A stretch of DNA of 64,000 bases from Bacillota bacterium (GCA_023411215.1 JAEYOY010000064.1:62001-126000); one strand, 5' to 3'. Positions 45,560-55,860 are shown, counted from the first letter of the stretch. Notes: generated by a model not told the origin, from the letters alone. Translations and numbers: made by a program.

Positions 45560-48259
45560 ATGAAAGGATATCATTACTTAAATGAAAAAGGGGTATTTTG
45601 GCTTGAAAATCCGGAATTAACAAGCTATCTATATTTTCCGATTGCCAATGAAAGCGGTGTGATGGGATGTGTGACTCCTACACTAGGCGGAGATAGTAAA
45701 ATGGGGCAGAATACCTTTTTACTGGCACCGGTCAGTAGTGAGGATTTACATAATAATAAGTCCTCCCGTAATTTCTGGTGTAAATTAAACGGGGAGAAGG
45801 TTTGGTCAGCGACTGGAAGATCAGCCTTACAGCAAGCAAAGCTCTTTACCGGAGAGAAGGAAGAGACTGCCTTAGAAGCGGGAATTATGTGGCATAAGAT
45901 ATCGAGAACTTCAAGGGAGCTTCCGATCAAATCAGAGATTACCTCCTTTGTGCCTTATACCGGCGAATGCATGGAGCTCATGCTGATTGAAATAACCAAC
46001 ATAGGAACGAGCCCGTATACCTTAAATCCAACGGCTGCCATTCCTCTCTATGGAAGGTCAGCTGATAATATCAGAGATCATCGAAACGTAACCTCGATGC
46101 TGCACCGAATTGAGACAACGGAGTATGGCGTAGTCCTCAATCCGACACTTACCTTTGATGAGCGTGGACATCAAAAGAATACAGTGGTCTATGGAGTCTT
46201 TGGAAGTACAGGAGATGGTGAGTCTCCCGTTGGCTTTTATCCTGTGGTGGAAGACTTTATCGGCGATGGCGGCTCCTTTGAGTGGCCGAAGGCAATTCTA
46301 GACGGACTGAAACCAGAGGAGGCCGGCTTTCATAGAAACGGTTATGAAGCTTTAGGTGGGATTGTTTTTCAGGAGATTACATTAGAACCGAACACCACGG
46401 TATCTTATGTTATAGTTATGGGATTTGGCTCCTCAAAGGAGGAGTTAGAGGCAGCAGTGGCGAAATTCAGAACCGAGAAGTCCTGTCAGGATAGTCTTGC
46501 AGCAACCAAGGCTTATTGGGAAGAGAAGATTAATGTATCTTATCGCACAGGCTCTAAGGAGTTTGATGCATGGATGCACTGGGTTAATTTCCAGCCCATG
46601 CTTCGTAGAATATATGGCTGTTCCTTCCTTCCTCATCATGATTATGGCAGAGGTGGTCGTGGCTGGCGGGATTTGTGGCAGGATTGCCTTGCTCTGCTAA
46701 TCATGAATCCCTCCGGAGTAAGGGATATGCTAATCAGCAATTTTGGTGGTATACGTATGGATGGAACCAATGCGACGATTATCGGTGCGAAGCAGGGGGA
46801 GTTCATTGCGGACCGTAATAATATAACAAGAGTCTGGATGGATCACGGTGTATGGCCTTTTCTTACCACAAGATTATACATAATGCAAAGCGGTGATTTA
46901 GATATTTTGTTGACTCAGAATAGCTATTTCAAGGATCCTCAGGCAATGAGAGGAGAGGAGAAGGACCTGCTTTGGAAGCCCGAGGATGGCAATCACGTAA
47001 AGATGATGAGTGGCAAGGTATATCAGGGAAGTATATTAGAACATATGCTGATTACACATCTGGCTGCTTTCTATGATGTGGGTGAACACAATCATATCCG
47101 ACTTAGAGGAGCGGATTGGAATGATGCACTGGATATGGCCAAGGACCGGGGAGAAAGCGTTGCCTTTACTGCTTTATTCGGAAGTAATCTGGATATGATG
47201 GCAGATTTAATCCTTGGTTTACAGCAGAAGGGAATCCGAACACTTTCCTTCTTTAGGGAGCTGGAGCTGCTACTCAAAGATCATCCCTCAATTTACGACA
47301 CTGTGGAAGAGAAACAAAGGCTTCTTCACGAATACTGTGAAAGCTGCAGAAGTACCTTATCCGGTGATAGCTTCGAGATATCCTGTGAGGCACTGGCGCA
47401 GAATCTAAAGAATAAGGCAGCCTGGATCCGTAATCACATTCTGGGCACCGAATGGCTTGAGAATAAGGATGGTCACTCCTGGTATAACGGATATTATGAT
47501 AATAACGGAAGAAGAGTTGAGGGTGACTTTGAAACCGGTGTACGCATGATGCTGACGAGTCAGGTATTTGCTATCATGTCCGGGACAGCTTCTGACGAGC
47601 AGGTAAAGGCAATTGTGAAAGCAGCCGATACTTATCTGTTTGATGAGGCAATTGGCGGTTATAAGCTGAACACAGATTTTAAGGAAGTAAAAGAGGATTT
47701 GGGGCGAATGTTTGGCTTTGCCTACGGGCATAAGGAGAACGGAGCGGTATTCTCCCATATGGTAGTGATGTATTCCAATGCTCTGTATCAGAGAGGTTTT
47801 GTTAAGGAAGGCTATAAGGCAATCAATACCTTATATCGCCATTGCAACAATTTTGAAAAGAGCCGCATCTATCCCGGTATTCCAGAATATATCGGAGATA
47901 ACGGAAGAGGCTTATATCATTACCTCACCGGCTCAGCAAGCTGGCTATTGTTAACGGTATTGACAGAAATGTTTGGTATTAAGGGTTCAATGGGTGATCT
48001 TGTGTTGGAGCCCAAGCTGTTAAGTGAGCAGTTTGATGAACAAGGACAGGCTGAGGTATCGCTTATATTCGCAGGTCGAATGCTTACAATTTGCTATGAG
48101 AATAAGGGAAGGAAGGATTATGGTAATTATCAGATTGGCAAGGTTCTTGTGAAGGGTAATGTATATGAAGGAAATGGCAGGACCTATATCATTCGCAGGC
48201 AGGATATCGAAGCACTTGCTAAGGATAAGGATCACAGAATTCTGGTTGAATTAAGATAG
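45560..48259 (+). CDS. GH94 disaccharide phosphorylase (laminaribiose phosphorylase-like)
   Basis: This 899-aa GH94 enzyme begins GVFWLENPELTSYLYFPIANE and has the classical catalytic block RGADWNDALDMA with the general acid Asp near 521. DYGRGGRGWRDLWQDCLALL (~375) and RSADNIRDHRNVTS are the usual sugar and phosphate contacts. Size and N-terminus recall laminaribiose phosphorylases more than cellobiose ones (about 800 aa). It would split a glucosyl disaccharide to glucose-1-phosphate and glucose. It follows the GH2 gene by 36 nt. Linkage (beta-1,3 or other) is not proven. Confidence 0.8.
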   Translation: MKGYHYLNEKGVFWLENPELTSYLYFPIANESGVMGCVTPTLGGDSKMGQNTFLLAPVSSEDLHNNKSSRNFWCKLNGEKVWSATGRSALQQAKLFTGEKEETALEAGIMWHKISRTSRELPIKSEITSFVPYTGECMELMLIEITNIGTSPYTLNPTAAIPLYGRSADNIRDHRNVTSMLHRIETTEYGVVLNPTLTFDERGHQKNTVVYGVFGSTGDGESPVGFYPVVEDFIGDGGSFEWPKAILDGLKPEEAGFHRNGYEALGGIVFQEITLEPNTTVSYVIVMGFGSSKEELEAAVAKFRTEKSCQDSLAATKAYWEEKINVSYRTGSKEFDAWMHWVNFQPMLRRIYGCSFLPHHDYGRGGRGWRDLWQDCLALLIMNPSGVRDMLISNFGGIRMDGTNATIIGAKQGEFIADRNNITRVWMDHGVWPFLTTRLYIMQSGDLDILLTQNSYFKDPQAMRGEEKDLLWKPEDGNHVKMMSGKVYQGSILEHMLITHLAAFYDVGEHNHIRLRGADWNDALDMAKDRGESVAFTALFGSNLDMMADLILGLQQKGIRTLSFFRELELLLKDHPSIYDTVEEKQRLLHEYCESCRSTLSGDSFEISCEALAQNLKNKAAWIRNHILGTEWLENKDGHSWYNGYYDNNGRRVEGDFETGVRMMLTSQVFAIMSGTASDEQVKAIVKAADTYLFDEAIGGYKLNTDFKEVKEDLGRMFGFAYGHKENGAVFSHMVVMYSNALYQRGFVKEGYKAINTLYRHCNNFEKSRIYPGIPEYIGDNGRGLYHYLTGSASWLLLTVLTEMFGIKGSMGDLVLEPKLLSEQFDEQGQAEVSLIFAGRMLTICYENKGRKDYGNYQIGKVLVKGNVYEGNGRTYIIRRQDIEALAKDKDHRILVELR

Positions 48260-48292
48260 AAATGATAGGAAAGGGGCATGTAGGATAGGCTT

Positions 48293-48709
48293 ATGAAAAA
48301 GGAATATATTGATGTAACCTCCTATCAGGGAGAGGGCTATCTGCCAATGATTGATTTTATGACCTGGCGAGTAGCAATATTAAGGTATTGTGAGGAATTA
48401 GAAGTACAGAATCTTACCACAATGCAAAAGCATAATGAAACAGATGAGGTATTTGTACTGTTGGAGGGAAATTGCACTCTATTTACCGGAGGGAAAGGGA
48501 ATTCTATCCATGATATTGATGCCATCACGATGAAGCCCTTACAGCTATATAATGTAAAGCAGGGGGTTTGGCATACCCATACCTTGGATCATGCAGCAAC
48601 AGTTCTGATTATAGAGAACCAGGATACTTCAGACCGCAATTCACCGAAGGAGATATTAACCCCTGAGCAGCTGAAACAAATCATAAGATTATACGAGAAT
48701 AGAGATTAG
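48293..48709 (+). CDS. Cupin-fold protein of the glucan operon
   Basis: This 138-aa small beta-barrel protein has a cupin-like core: HNETDEVFVLLEGNCTLF (motif 1, with His and Glu) and VKQGVWHTHTLDHAATVLII (motif 2, His). It begins 33 nt after the GH94 stop. Cupins in sugar operons may be isomerases, mutarotase-like or sensor proteins; there is not enough to choose. AGGATAGG precedes the start. Confidence 0.7.
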   Translation: MKKEYIDVTSYQGEGYLPMIDFMTWRVAILRYCEELEVQNLTTMQKHNETDEVFVLLEGNCTLFTGGKGNSIHDIDAITMKPLQLYNVKQGVWHTHTLDHAATVLIIENQDTSDRNSPKEILTPEQLKQIIRLYENRD

Positions 48710-48771
48710 GTTCGCCGGAAGCGCTAATCTGAAAATAATCAGTTTAACAAAGCATGGTCAACATGCAGACG

Positions 48772-48813
48772 AAAGCAGGAAAAACTCGCATAGCAAGAGT
48801 TTCCTGCTTTTTG
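48772..48813 (+). terminator. Terminator of the glucan operon
   Basis: AAAGCAGGAAAAACTC pairs with GAGTTTCCTGCTTT (one bulge region) around GCATAGCAA and ends in TTTTT. Confidence 0.88.
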
Positions 48814-48912
48814 GTGTGCCCAACGGCACCTTTGTGATGTCTGCTTGATCTAATCTTTTGTTTGCTTATTTCGTCCACTGTAAAAATCGAATAGAATCCA
48901 TAAATTGTAAGG

Positions 48913-48941
48913 TTGACATTCGAGTTAACATTATATATATT
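48913..48941 (+). promoter_or_regulatory. Promoter of the LTA synthase-like gene
   Basis: TTGACA at 48913-48918 and TATATT at 48936-48941, spacing 17. A GTGGTA/TACCAC hairpin follows in the leader. Confidence 0.7.
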
Positions 48942-49004
48942 GAAAGTTGTGGTATGAAAGTACCACGAAAATTATATAGCTGGGAAGGTACAAAGGGATA
49001 ATCT

Positions 49005-51005
49005 GTGAAAACTCAAAATGTTACAATAAATTGGAATAACCGTAAAGGGATATTAATATATCCAATGCTGTTCTATTTTGCATTTATTATTATTACGTAT
49101 ATAAAGCAAAGTCAGACAGAGGGGTCAGCCGCTCATGTGATGGTATTTAGTCTGATATGGCTGGTTCTTACGTTTCTATATGTGCTTGAGCTGCCAAAGG
49201 TAAGAAAGAAGCTTCGTCATCTCGGAAAGTGGTTTCGTACCGTATTATTAATACTCCAGCCCGTTCTTTCTTTTCTGATGATTGAGATCATGGTTGGTAA
49301 TTATAATCCAAAGATGTTTCAAAGCTATGGGATTTATAATATAGCTTGGTATTGTGTTGTTACTTTTTTGTTTTATGCAATAATAGGCAGAGCCAAACCT
49401 GCAATCTCAATATCAAATCTCTTGATCTATCTTGCAGGGGTGCTGAATTACCTGGTGTATCTGTTTCGTGGCAATCCGATTATTCCAAGTGATCTATTGG
49501 CTTGGCAGACTGGTATGAGTGTTGCTTCGAATTATCAGGTGAGTTTCACCACAGGTTTTATCATAGCAACCATTATGATGTATACCATAATGGTAATCGG
49601 GAGTAAGTTTGATGATGAACAAGTAAGGGTTTCCGTTGCGGGTCGAATGGTAGGGGTCTCTTTTTATTCACTCTTTACGGCAGTCATTTTCCTTCTGTTC
49701 TTTCATACGGATATCATTAAGAGCCAAATTAGAGTCATCGATTTCTTTGCACCAAAATATACATACGGTACCTATGGTACAGCTTTTGGTTTTGTTGCCA
49801 ACGTTGAAGCGATGGAGGTAGAGGAGCCGGAGGGATATACAACGGATATTGTGCGAGAGCTTCTTTCAGAAGCAGAGAAAAATTCTGTTTTATCCAAAAG
49901 TGAGACTGTTAAACCCAATATCGTAGTGATTATGAATGAGGCTTTCTCTGATCCGAGGATGTTCGGTGACTATCAAACGAATATAAGCTTTTTACCGAAT
50001 ATTGATTCTCTGGAGGGGAATACCATTAAGGGAACCATGTATACATCTGTGTTTGGAGGAGCTACGAGTGATACAGAGTACGAATTTTTGACAGGCAATA
50101 GCATGGCAGTAATGCCGCTAAATAGTGTACCTTACCAACAGTTTATTACGAATTCAACGAATTCGCTAGCAGCTACCTTAAAGGAGCAGGGGTATTATAA
50201 CATAGCAATTCATCCGTATGAACCCAGCGGATATAAGCGGGATATAGTATATCCATTATTAGGCTTTGATGAATTCTTATCGAAGGAGGATTTTCAAAAC
50301 CCCCAAATGATTCGCTCGTATATCAGCGACCGTGAAAGCTTCAAGAAGATCATAGAACAGTACGAAAGGAAAGGCAATCAGCCTTTGTTCATCTTCAATG
50401 TTACGATGCAGAACCATGGAGGCTATTCCGAGGAGAGTCTGTTTGATGAAAAGAATACGGTACGACTTACCCAGTTACCGGGCTATGCTCAGGTGGAACA
50501 ATACCTAAGCCTTCTAAGAGAGACGGATAAAGCCTTTCGGACTCTGGTAGATTACTTCTCAAAAGAAGAGGAACCGACGATTATCCTCATGTTCGGAGAT
50601 CACCAGCCGGTGGTATATTCCGAGCTTCACAATCTGATGGAAACCAAGTCTTTGATGACTTTAACACAGCGGGATAAGTCTCGATACGGTGTACCCTTTA
50701 TCATGTGGGCGAACTATGATATTAATGAGGAGGATATGGATAACATCAGTGCCAATTATCTGTCCTCCTATCTGCTTAAGACGGCAGGACTTGCGGGTAC
50801 AGCCTATAACGAATATTTACTGCAATTACAGAAGGACATGCCGGTAATCAACGCACATTTTTATATTACAAAGGAAGGGGATTGTTACCCTTTGTCAGAA
50901 ACAACGGCATATTCAAAGCGATTGAAGGAATATCAAGCGGTGGGTTATAACAATGCACTCGATGATAAGAATAAGCTATGGGAGTATTATCAACTCAAAC
51001 CATAA
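49005..51005 (+). CDS. LTA synthase-family membrane phosphoglycerol transferase
   Basis: This 666-aa protein has about seven membrane helices in the first 240 residues (LtaS usually has five) and an extracellular sulfatase-like domain. The metal site starts NIVVIMNEAFSDPR, the catalytic Thr is in GGATSDTEYEFLTG, and later come QNHGGY and MFGDHQP. The family transfers glycerol-phosphate from phosphatidylglycerol to lipoteichoic acid or to related glycans. GTG 49005 with AAAGGGAT upstream is the start. It stands alone with its own promoter and terminator. Confidence 0.88.
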   Translation: MKTQNVTINWNNRKGILIYPMLFYFAFIIITYIKQSQTEGSAAHVMVFSLIWLVLTFLYVLELPKVRKKLRHLGKWFRTVLLILQPVLSFLMIEIMVGNYNPKMFQSYGIYNIAWYCVVTFLFYAIIGRAKPAISISNLLIYLAGVLNYLVYLFRGNPIIPSDLLAWQTGMSVASNYQVSFTTGFIIATIMMYTIMVIGSKFDDEQVRVSVAGRMVGVSFYSLFTAVIFLLFFHTDIIKSQIRVIDFFAPKYTYGTYGTAFGFVANVEAMEVEEPEGYTTDIVRELLSEAEKNSVLSKSETVKPNIVVIMNEAFSDPRMFGDYQTNISFLPNIDSLEGNTIKGTMYTSVFGGATSDTEYEFLTGNSMAVMPLNSVPYQQFITNSTNSLAATLKEQGYYNIAIHPYEPSGYKRDIVYPLLGFDEFLSKEDFQNPQMIRSYISDRESFKKIIEQYERKGNQPLFIFNVTMQNHGGYSEESLFDEKNTVRLTQLPGYAQVEQYLSLLRETDKAFRTLVDYFSKEEEPTIILMFGDHQPVVYSELHNLMETKSLMTLTQRDKSRYGVPFIMWANYDINEEDMDNISANYLSSYLLKTAGLAGTAYNEYLLQLQKDMPVINAHFYITKEGDCYPLSETTAYSKRLKEYQAVGYNNALDDKNKLWEYYQLKP

Positions 51006-51022
51006 GAAATTTAATAGAATTT

Positions 51023-51080
51023 GATAAGAAGGACCTTAGCATCACCTTTCATGATTGGTGCTGTAAGGTCCTTCTTATCA
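51023..51080. terminator. Terminator after the LTA synthase-like gene
   Basis: A 16-bp stem (GATAAGAAGGACCTTA and complement) with inner CACC/GGTG, ending in TTATTT; A-rich on the other side, so possibly bidirectional. Confidence 0.88.
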
Positions 51081-51107
51081 TTATTTGCACGTAAGTAAAT
51101 GTGAGCA

Positions 51108-51419
51108 AAGGGGCTGTTGCAAAACGTATGGTATAAATGAAGGAAAGAACAACATGCATCCCTCACACACAGGTTGACTGACATCTTATTGATTTTGTAT
51201 GCCAATATCAAACATAAATGTTTGCTTTTGTCATACAAAATCAATAATCTGTCCGTCAAACAGTGTATTTGCGCGAAAGCAAAGTAAGCATATTCAAGCT
51301 TGCTTGTACATATGCGAACGCGCTCGCGAACTGGATAATCTCTATAATTGAGATTATCCAGTATGGGATGCATGTTGTCCTTTCCTTCAGCATTTGCTTA
51401 TGTTATGCAACAGCCCCTT
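51108..51419. mobile_element. MITE copy 1, with nested 93-bp insertion
   Basis: This 312-bp element folds as one long hairpin. Its ends AAGGGGCTGTTGCA and complement match the GGnnCTGTTGCAAA ends known for IS6-family sequences. Complementary blocks GAAGGAAAG and AACATGCATCCC follow inside, then a perfect 14-bp inner hairpin ATTGATTTTGTATG. It is nearly identical to the element at 58433 except for an extra 93 bp at 51270-51362. That insert holds its own perfect 13-bp hairpin (ACTGGATAATCTC/GAGATTATCCAGT). No transposase. Frames inside it are by-products of the palindrome. Confidence 0.88.
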
Positions 51420-51469
51420 GGTTTTAATAAGTTTCTATCGTTGATTATATGGTACAGAAGGTATATTCA

Positions 51470-53200
51470 TTATGCACATATTCTTTCGATATCCTCATGC
51501 CCGATGGATTCCTTCTCAAGTAATTCAGAGGCTAGGCTTTCCAGATGCGAAATATTATTCTGTATTAATGTTCTGGTCTCATCATATAAGATGTTCATAT
51601 GCTCTCTGCATTTGGAAACCAGCTTCTCATTCTGAGAATCACCAAAGATATCAAGACTGAATAATCCCATCTCTTCATCCATACCGAATTTGTTGATATA
51701 ATCCAGAATCATTTGGGAAGCCTTCTGAATGTCGTTGCTGGCCCCTGTTGTAATCTCATCAGAGCCGAATATGAGTTCTTCCGCGATTCTTCCGGCAAGA
51801 AGAACCTGAATATTAGCTTTCAGTTGGCGCTTATTCTGGAACATATTGTCCTTTGGAATGCTTAGATTAAAGCCTCCGGCACCTCGTACACTTGGGATGA
51901 TGGTTACCTTTGATATATAATGCTCCGGCAGAAGCAGCTTGGTTACCAGAGCATGACCTGCTTCATGATAGGCGGTGATTCTACGGTCTAAATCAGAGAT
52001 ATAGCTTCGATCCTGCTTCGGAGCACCGGCGATAACAGTATAGAAGGCTTTGTCGATGTGATCCCATCGGATTACGCTGTCTTTGTCATTCGCTGCATTA
52101 ATGGCGGCTTCATTTAGCAAATTCTCAAGCATAGCCCCACTAAAGCATACAGTAGATTTAGCAATCCTCTCGAGATTGACATCATCGGCGAGAGGTTTCT
52201 TCTTTGCATGTAAAGCGAGGATTTGTTGCCTTGCATTGACATCCGGAAGCCCAATCTCAATATGACGGTCAAAACGGCCGGGTCGGAGTAAGGCTTCATC
52301 CAGAGTATCTAATCGATTCGTGGCTCCAATAACGATAATACCCTGATTATCATGAAAACCGGACATTTCTGTCAGTAGGGCATTCAGAGTCTGGTCACGT
52401 TCATCATTGCTGGCAGATACATTTCTGGCTCTTTTTTTACCTATAGCATCGATCTCGTCAATAAAGATTACTGCCTTCTCACTTTTCTTCGCTTTATTAA
52501 ACAGGCTTCGAATTCGGCTTGCACCTACACCGACATACATTTGTACGAAATCAGACCCGCTCATAGCGTAAAATGGTACATTGGCCTCTCCGGCAATCGC
52601 TTTCGCCATTAGGGTCTTGCCGGTACCGGGAGGGCCATACAGCAGCAGTCCTTTAGGCATACGGGCTCCTACGGTGGCGTACTTATCAGGATCCTTTATG
52701 AATTCGATGATATCCTCAACCATAGATTTCGCTTCTGTGTTACCGGCAACCGAAGAGAGAGTAACACAAGCACCGGTTTCTTTCTTTTGGGTGTTCTTTT
52801 TATTAGAATTCTTGATCAGTTTGTTCGAACTGTCGCCGCTACGGATATACCACATAACACCTCCGATTACCAATCCGGTCAGAAGCACCTTCAATAAGGT
52901 AATCAAGGGGTTCTCTTTACCATAATTGACGGTTACCTTATTCAGAAGGAGAAGCTCGGTAAAATCCTCTGCCTTAGGATTTGGTACGGTATATAATTGG
53001 TCCGGTTCGGAGGATAGCTTGGCACTGAAGGAATTTCCATCCTGGCTGAAGGTAACCTCCTGTACCTGTCCTTCTTCCATGTACTGTAGAAAGTCCGGAT
53101 AGGACATTTCAGCGGCCTCGTTATTGCCTGAAAGAATAGTAAGAACAAGGGCGCTTATGAGAATAATGCCTGCTAATATTAATATATATGTTCTCTTCAT
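51470..53200 (-). CDS. ftsH: FtsH-type ATP-dependent zinc metalloprotease
   Basis: This 576-aa membrane AAA protease has an N-terminal helix, a short extracytoplasmic domain ([20 protein letters not shown]), a second helix (~98-120), an AAA module with Walker A GPPGTGKT (~189-196) and Walker [12 protein letters not shown], the [23 protein letters not shown], and the protease HEAGH near 412 with the third ligand Asp in a later [10 protein letters not shown]. It degrades membrane and some soluble proteins. It is shorter than usual FtsH (about 600-650 aa) and lacks the long C-terminal tail, so it may be a second copy. AGGAGG precedes the start. Confidence 0.92.
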   Translation of the reverse strand: MKRTYILILAGIILISALVLTILSGNNEAAEMSYPDFLQYMEEGQVQEVTFSQDGNSFSAKLSSEPDQLYTVPNPKAEDFTELLLLNKVTVNYGKENPLITLLKVLLTGLVIGGVMWYIRSGDSSNKLIKNSNKKNTQKKETGACVTLSSVAGNTEAKSMVEDIIEFIKDPDKYATVGARMPKGLLLYGPPGTGKTLMAKAIAGEANVPFYAMSGSDFVQMYVGVGASRIRSLFNKAKKSEKAVIFIDEIDAIGKKRARNVSASNDERDQTLNALLTEMSGFHDNQGIIVIGATNRLDTLDEALLRPGRFDRHIEIGLPDVNARQQILALHAKKKPLADDVNLERIAKSTVCFSGAMLENLLNEAAINAANDKDSVIRWDHIDKAFYTVIAGAPKQDRSYISDLDRRITAYHEAGHALVTKLLLPEHYISKVTIIPSVRGAGGFNLSIPKDNMFQNKRQLKANIQVLLAGRIAEELIFGSDEITTGASNDIQKASQMILDYINKFGMDEEMGLFSLDIFGDSQNEKLVSKCREHMNILYDETRTLIQNNISHLESLASELLEKESIGHEDIERICA

Positions 53201-53306
53201 AGAGGACCTCCTAAAGTAAAAAGTTTACAATCATTCTCTTTTTATTCTAGCATAAATCGTCAAATAATCTAGAATTAAATAATGGAAAGGCTTCCTCATG
53301 ATGCCT

Positions 53307-53323
53307 GTCAGGGGACCCCTGAC
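53307..53323. promoter_or_regulatory. Perfect palindrome between ftsH and the SulP gene
   Basis: GTCAGGGGACCCCTGAC, 8+1+8 bp, in an otherwise A/T-rich divergent spacer. It could bind a dimeric regulator. No other copy was noticed in the window. Confidence 0.5.
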
Positions 53324-53522
53324 TCATTGAATATAGGTAGATTAGGGTGAGATGAAGCCAGACTACATGGAGTGACGTATAAATTTTATAAATTTTTAAT
53401 AAATACTTGAAAAAGTAGACCAACAGGAATAATATTGACTATTGGAGAATCATTTTCTACAGAAAAAATGATAAATAATTATTAAATATGCCAATGAGGG
53501 CATAATATTGGAGGCACAAATA

Positions 53523-55202
53523 ATGGATAAGTTAAAGCCAAAATTGTTTTCGGTTATGAAAACGTATACGAAAGAGCAGTTTGTGAAGGATGTGATAGCC
53601 GGGATTATTGTAGCAATTATTGCGTTACCACTATCGATTGCACTAGCGCTGGCATCCGGAGTCACACCCGAAAGGGGATTATATACTGCTATCGTAGCGG
53701 GTTTTGTTATCTCCTTCTTAGGAGGAAGCCGAGTACAGATTTCGGGGCCGACAGCAGCCTTTGCCACTATCGTAGCAGGTATTGTAGCTAAAAAAGGTAT
53801 GGAGGGTCTTGCGATAGCAACCGTCATGGCAGGTATCATACTGATCATAATGGGCTTATTAAAATTCGGCAGATTGCTAAAGTTCATTCCCTACACGATT
53901 ACAACAGGCTTCACCTTGGGTATCGCTGTTACGATCTTCATTGGACAGATCAAAGACTTTTTGGGTTTAACCTTACATACAAAGCCGGTGGAAACGCTGG
54001 AAAAATTATTTGCCTGCTTTGAGGCAATCGCTACGATCAACCTTCAGGCATTACTGATAGGTGCATTATCCTTGATTATCCTAATTATCTGGCCTAAAAT
54101 TAATAATAAAATTCCGGCTTCTTTGGTTGCTGTCATCATAGCAGCAGCGGTTGTGAAGCTCTTCGGAGTTGAGGTTAATACCATTGGAAGCCTATATGAA
54201 ATATCCTCAAAGCCTCCGACCTTCCACATGCCGAATATTAATATATCAATGATTAGCTCAATGTTACCGGATGCCATCACCATCGCCGTACTGGCAGGGG
54301 TTGAATCTCTGTTATCCTGCGTCGTAGCAGATGGTATGATCGGCAGTAAGCATCGCTCCAATATGGAATTGGTCGCTCAGGGAGCCGGCAATATTTTCTC
54401 CAGCTTGTTTGGTGGAATTCCGGCAACCGGAGCGATTGCAAGAACAGCGGCTAATGTTAAGAACGGCGGCCGTACCCCGATTGCAGGAATGGTTCATGCG
54501 GTAACCCTGTTTCTGATTCTTGTGGTATTAATGCCCTATGCAGCTTTAATCCCCATGCCCACCATCGCAGCAATTCTTTTCATGGTTGCCTATAACATGA
54601 GCGAATGGAGAGAATTCGTGGAGCTGGTAAAGAAATCTCCAAAGAGTGATATTCTGGTACTGGTATCTACCTTCGCACTTACCGTCATCTTTGATCTGGT
54701 AGTAGCTATTGAAGTTGGTATCCTGATGGCAGCGATTCTCTTCGTTAAAAGAATGGCTGATGTGGCAGATGTGCAAAGTTGGACTTATCTGGAGGATGAT
54801 CCGTCAGAAGATGATTTGAATGATCCGGAGAACATCCGTAAAAAGAAGGTTCCGAAGAATACGCTGGTCTACGAGATCAACGGACCGATGTTCTTTGGCG
54901 CTGCTGATAAATTTCTGGACATCTCCCTGGATTCTCATGTGAAGGTGGTAATTCTTCGAATGAGAAGTGTACCTGCCATGGATGTGAATGCGTTGCATGT
55001 GCTGAACCGTGTCCTTAAATCCTGCCAGAAGAGACGTATAACCCTGATTCTGTCCCATGTGCAGGAACAACCACTAAAAATGATGCAGAAAGCAGGCTTT
55101 GACCAATCCGTTGGTGTGGATAATTTCTGTGAAAATATTGATCTGGCTTTGACAAGAGCAGAGCAGCTACAAGCTGCAGGGGTACGAAGTGTAGCCGGTT
55201 AG
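53523..55202 (+). CDS. SulP-family anion transporter with STAS domain
   Basis: This 559-aa membrane protein of the SLC26/SulP family starts with FVKDVIAGIIVAIIALPLSIALALASGVTPERGLYTAIVAG and SRVQISGPTAAFATIVAG, the family signature, and has about 12-14 membrane segments. A cytosolic STAS domain follows (~445-550, VYEINGPMFFGAADKF, VVILRMRSVPAMDVNALH). Members carry sulfate, bicarbonate or other anions; the substrate is not evident. ATG 53523 has GGAGG 8 nt upstream, and a TTG five codons earlier is less likely. A terminator follows. Confidence 0.92.
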   Translation: MDKLKPKLFSVMKTYTKEQFVKDVIAGIIVAIIALPLSIALALASGVTPERGLYTAIVAGFVISFLGGSRVQISGPTAAFATIVAGIVAKKGMEGLAIATVMAGIILIIMGLLKFGRLLKFIPYTITTGFTLGIAVTIFIGQIKDFLGLTLHTKPVETLEKLFACFEAIATINLQALLIGALSLIILIIWPKINNKIPASLVAVIIAAAVVKLFGVEVNTIGSLYEISSKPPTFHMPNINISMISSMLPDAITIAVLAGVESLLSCVVADGMIGSKHRSNMELVAQGAGNIFSSLFGGIPATGAIARTAANVKNGGRTPIAGMVHAVTLFLILVVLMPYAALIPMPTIAAILFMVAYNMSEWREFVELVKKSPKSDILVLVSTFALTVIFDLVVAIEVGILMAAILFVKRMADVADVQSWTYLEDDPSEDDLNDPENIRKKKVPKNTLVYEINGPMFFGAADKFLDISLDSHVKVVILRMRSVPAMDVNALHVLNRVLKSCQKRRITLILSHVQEQPLKMMQKAGFDQSVGVDNFCENIDLALTRAEQLQAAGVRSVAG

Positions 55203-55236
55203 TAATAGATTGAAAATGTTATAAGATAAAATATAT

Positions 55237-55272
55237 AACTCCGGGTCAAGGAACTATGATCCGGAGTTTTTT
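55237..55272 (+). terminator. Terminator after the SulP gene
   Basis: AACTCCGG pairs with CCGGAGTT and TTTTTT follows. Confidence 0.88.
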
Positions 55273-55413
55273 ATCGGAAACAGATGCCCGGGGTAGTAAA
55301 ATTAAGGAAATATTAATGTATTTCATTCCGAAAAGAGATATAATTAATTTGTATCTTCGGTAAGTCACAGTTAACAGGATGAATAAATACGTAATTGAAT
55401 GGAGGAAATTCAT

Positions 55414-55818
55414 TTGAAAGAAAAATTAAAGGCTATCTCAAAACGAGTATTAGTGCAAATTCTTTGTGTTATTATTTTTCTTGTATTAGGTGCATTAATC
55501 GCCGTTCTAATCTCACGATATACGGGAACCATACTAAAAACGGTTATGGTATATGAAGGCTTTATTATCGTTTTGGCAGGGGCACTGTTATCTCCGAGAG
55601 CCTGTCGGTCAATCATCAATGCAAATGCCTTGGATCAGCCAAATGCAGCACAGCTTGCATATCGAGACCTGGAGATTAATCGATTTGAGCAGGAACTGGA
55701 ACGGAAGGAACCGTCCTATTATAAGAATTTCTTTTCTCAGGTCAAAGGAATAGCCTATAGTCTTACCTTTATTATTACAGGAATAATTATGTTGTTCTAT
55801 GCTTTGAATTATTTATAG
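55414..55818 (+). CDS. Small membrane protein of unknown function
   Basis: This 134-aa protein has three membrane segments (~10-32, ~40-60, ~108-132) and a charged loop (LDQPNAAQLAYRDLEINRFEQELERK) between the second and third. TTG 55414 is preferred as start because GGAGG lies 8 nt upstream; ATG 55399 lies ahead of that site. I do not recognise a family. It follows the SulP terminator, so it is probably independent. Confidence 0.6.
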   Translation: MKEKLKAISKRVLVQILCVIIFLVLGALIAVLISRYTGTILKTVMVYEGFIIVLAGALLSPRACRSIINANALDQPNAAQLAYRDLEINRFEQELERKEPSYYKNFFSQVKGIAYSLTFIITGIIMLFYALNYL

Positions 55819-55860
55819 TTGCATGAAATATATATAGTTAATTAAGCTTAGCAAGATGGC

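Noticed and set aside
51011..51373. A 120-codon open frame on the minus strand inside the MITE copy 1 region
   Set aside because: It spans the ltaS terminator and the palindromic arms, has no ribosome site, and its counterpart in copy 2 is shorter only because the insert is absent. It is a by-product of the hairpin sequence.
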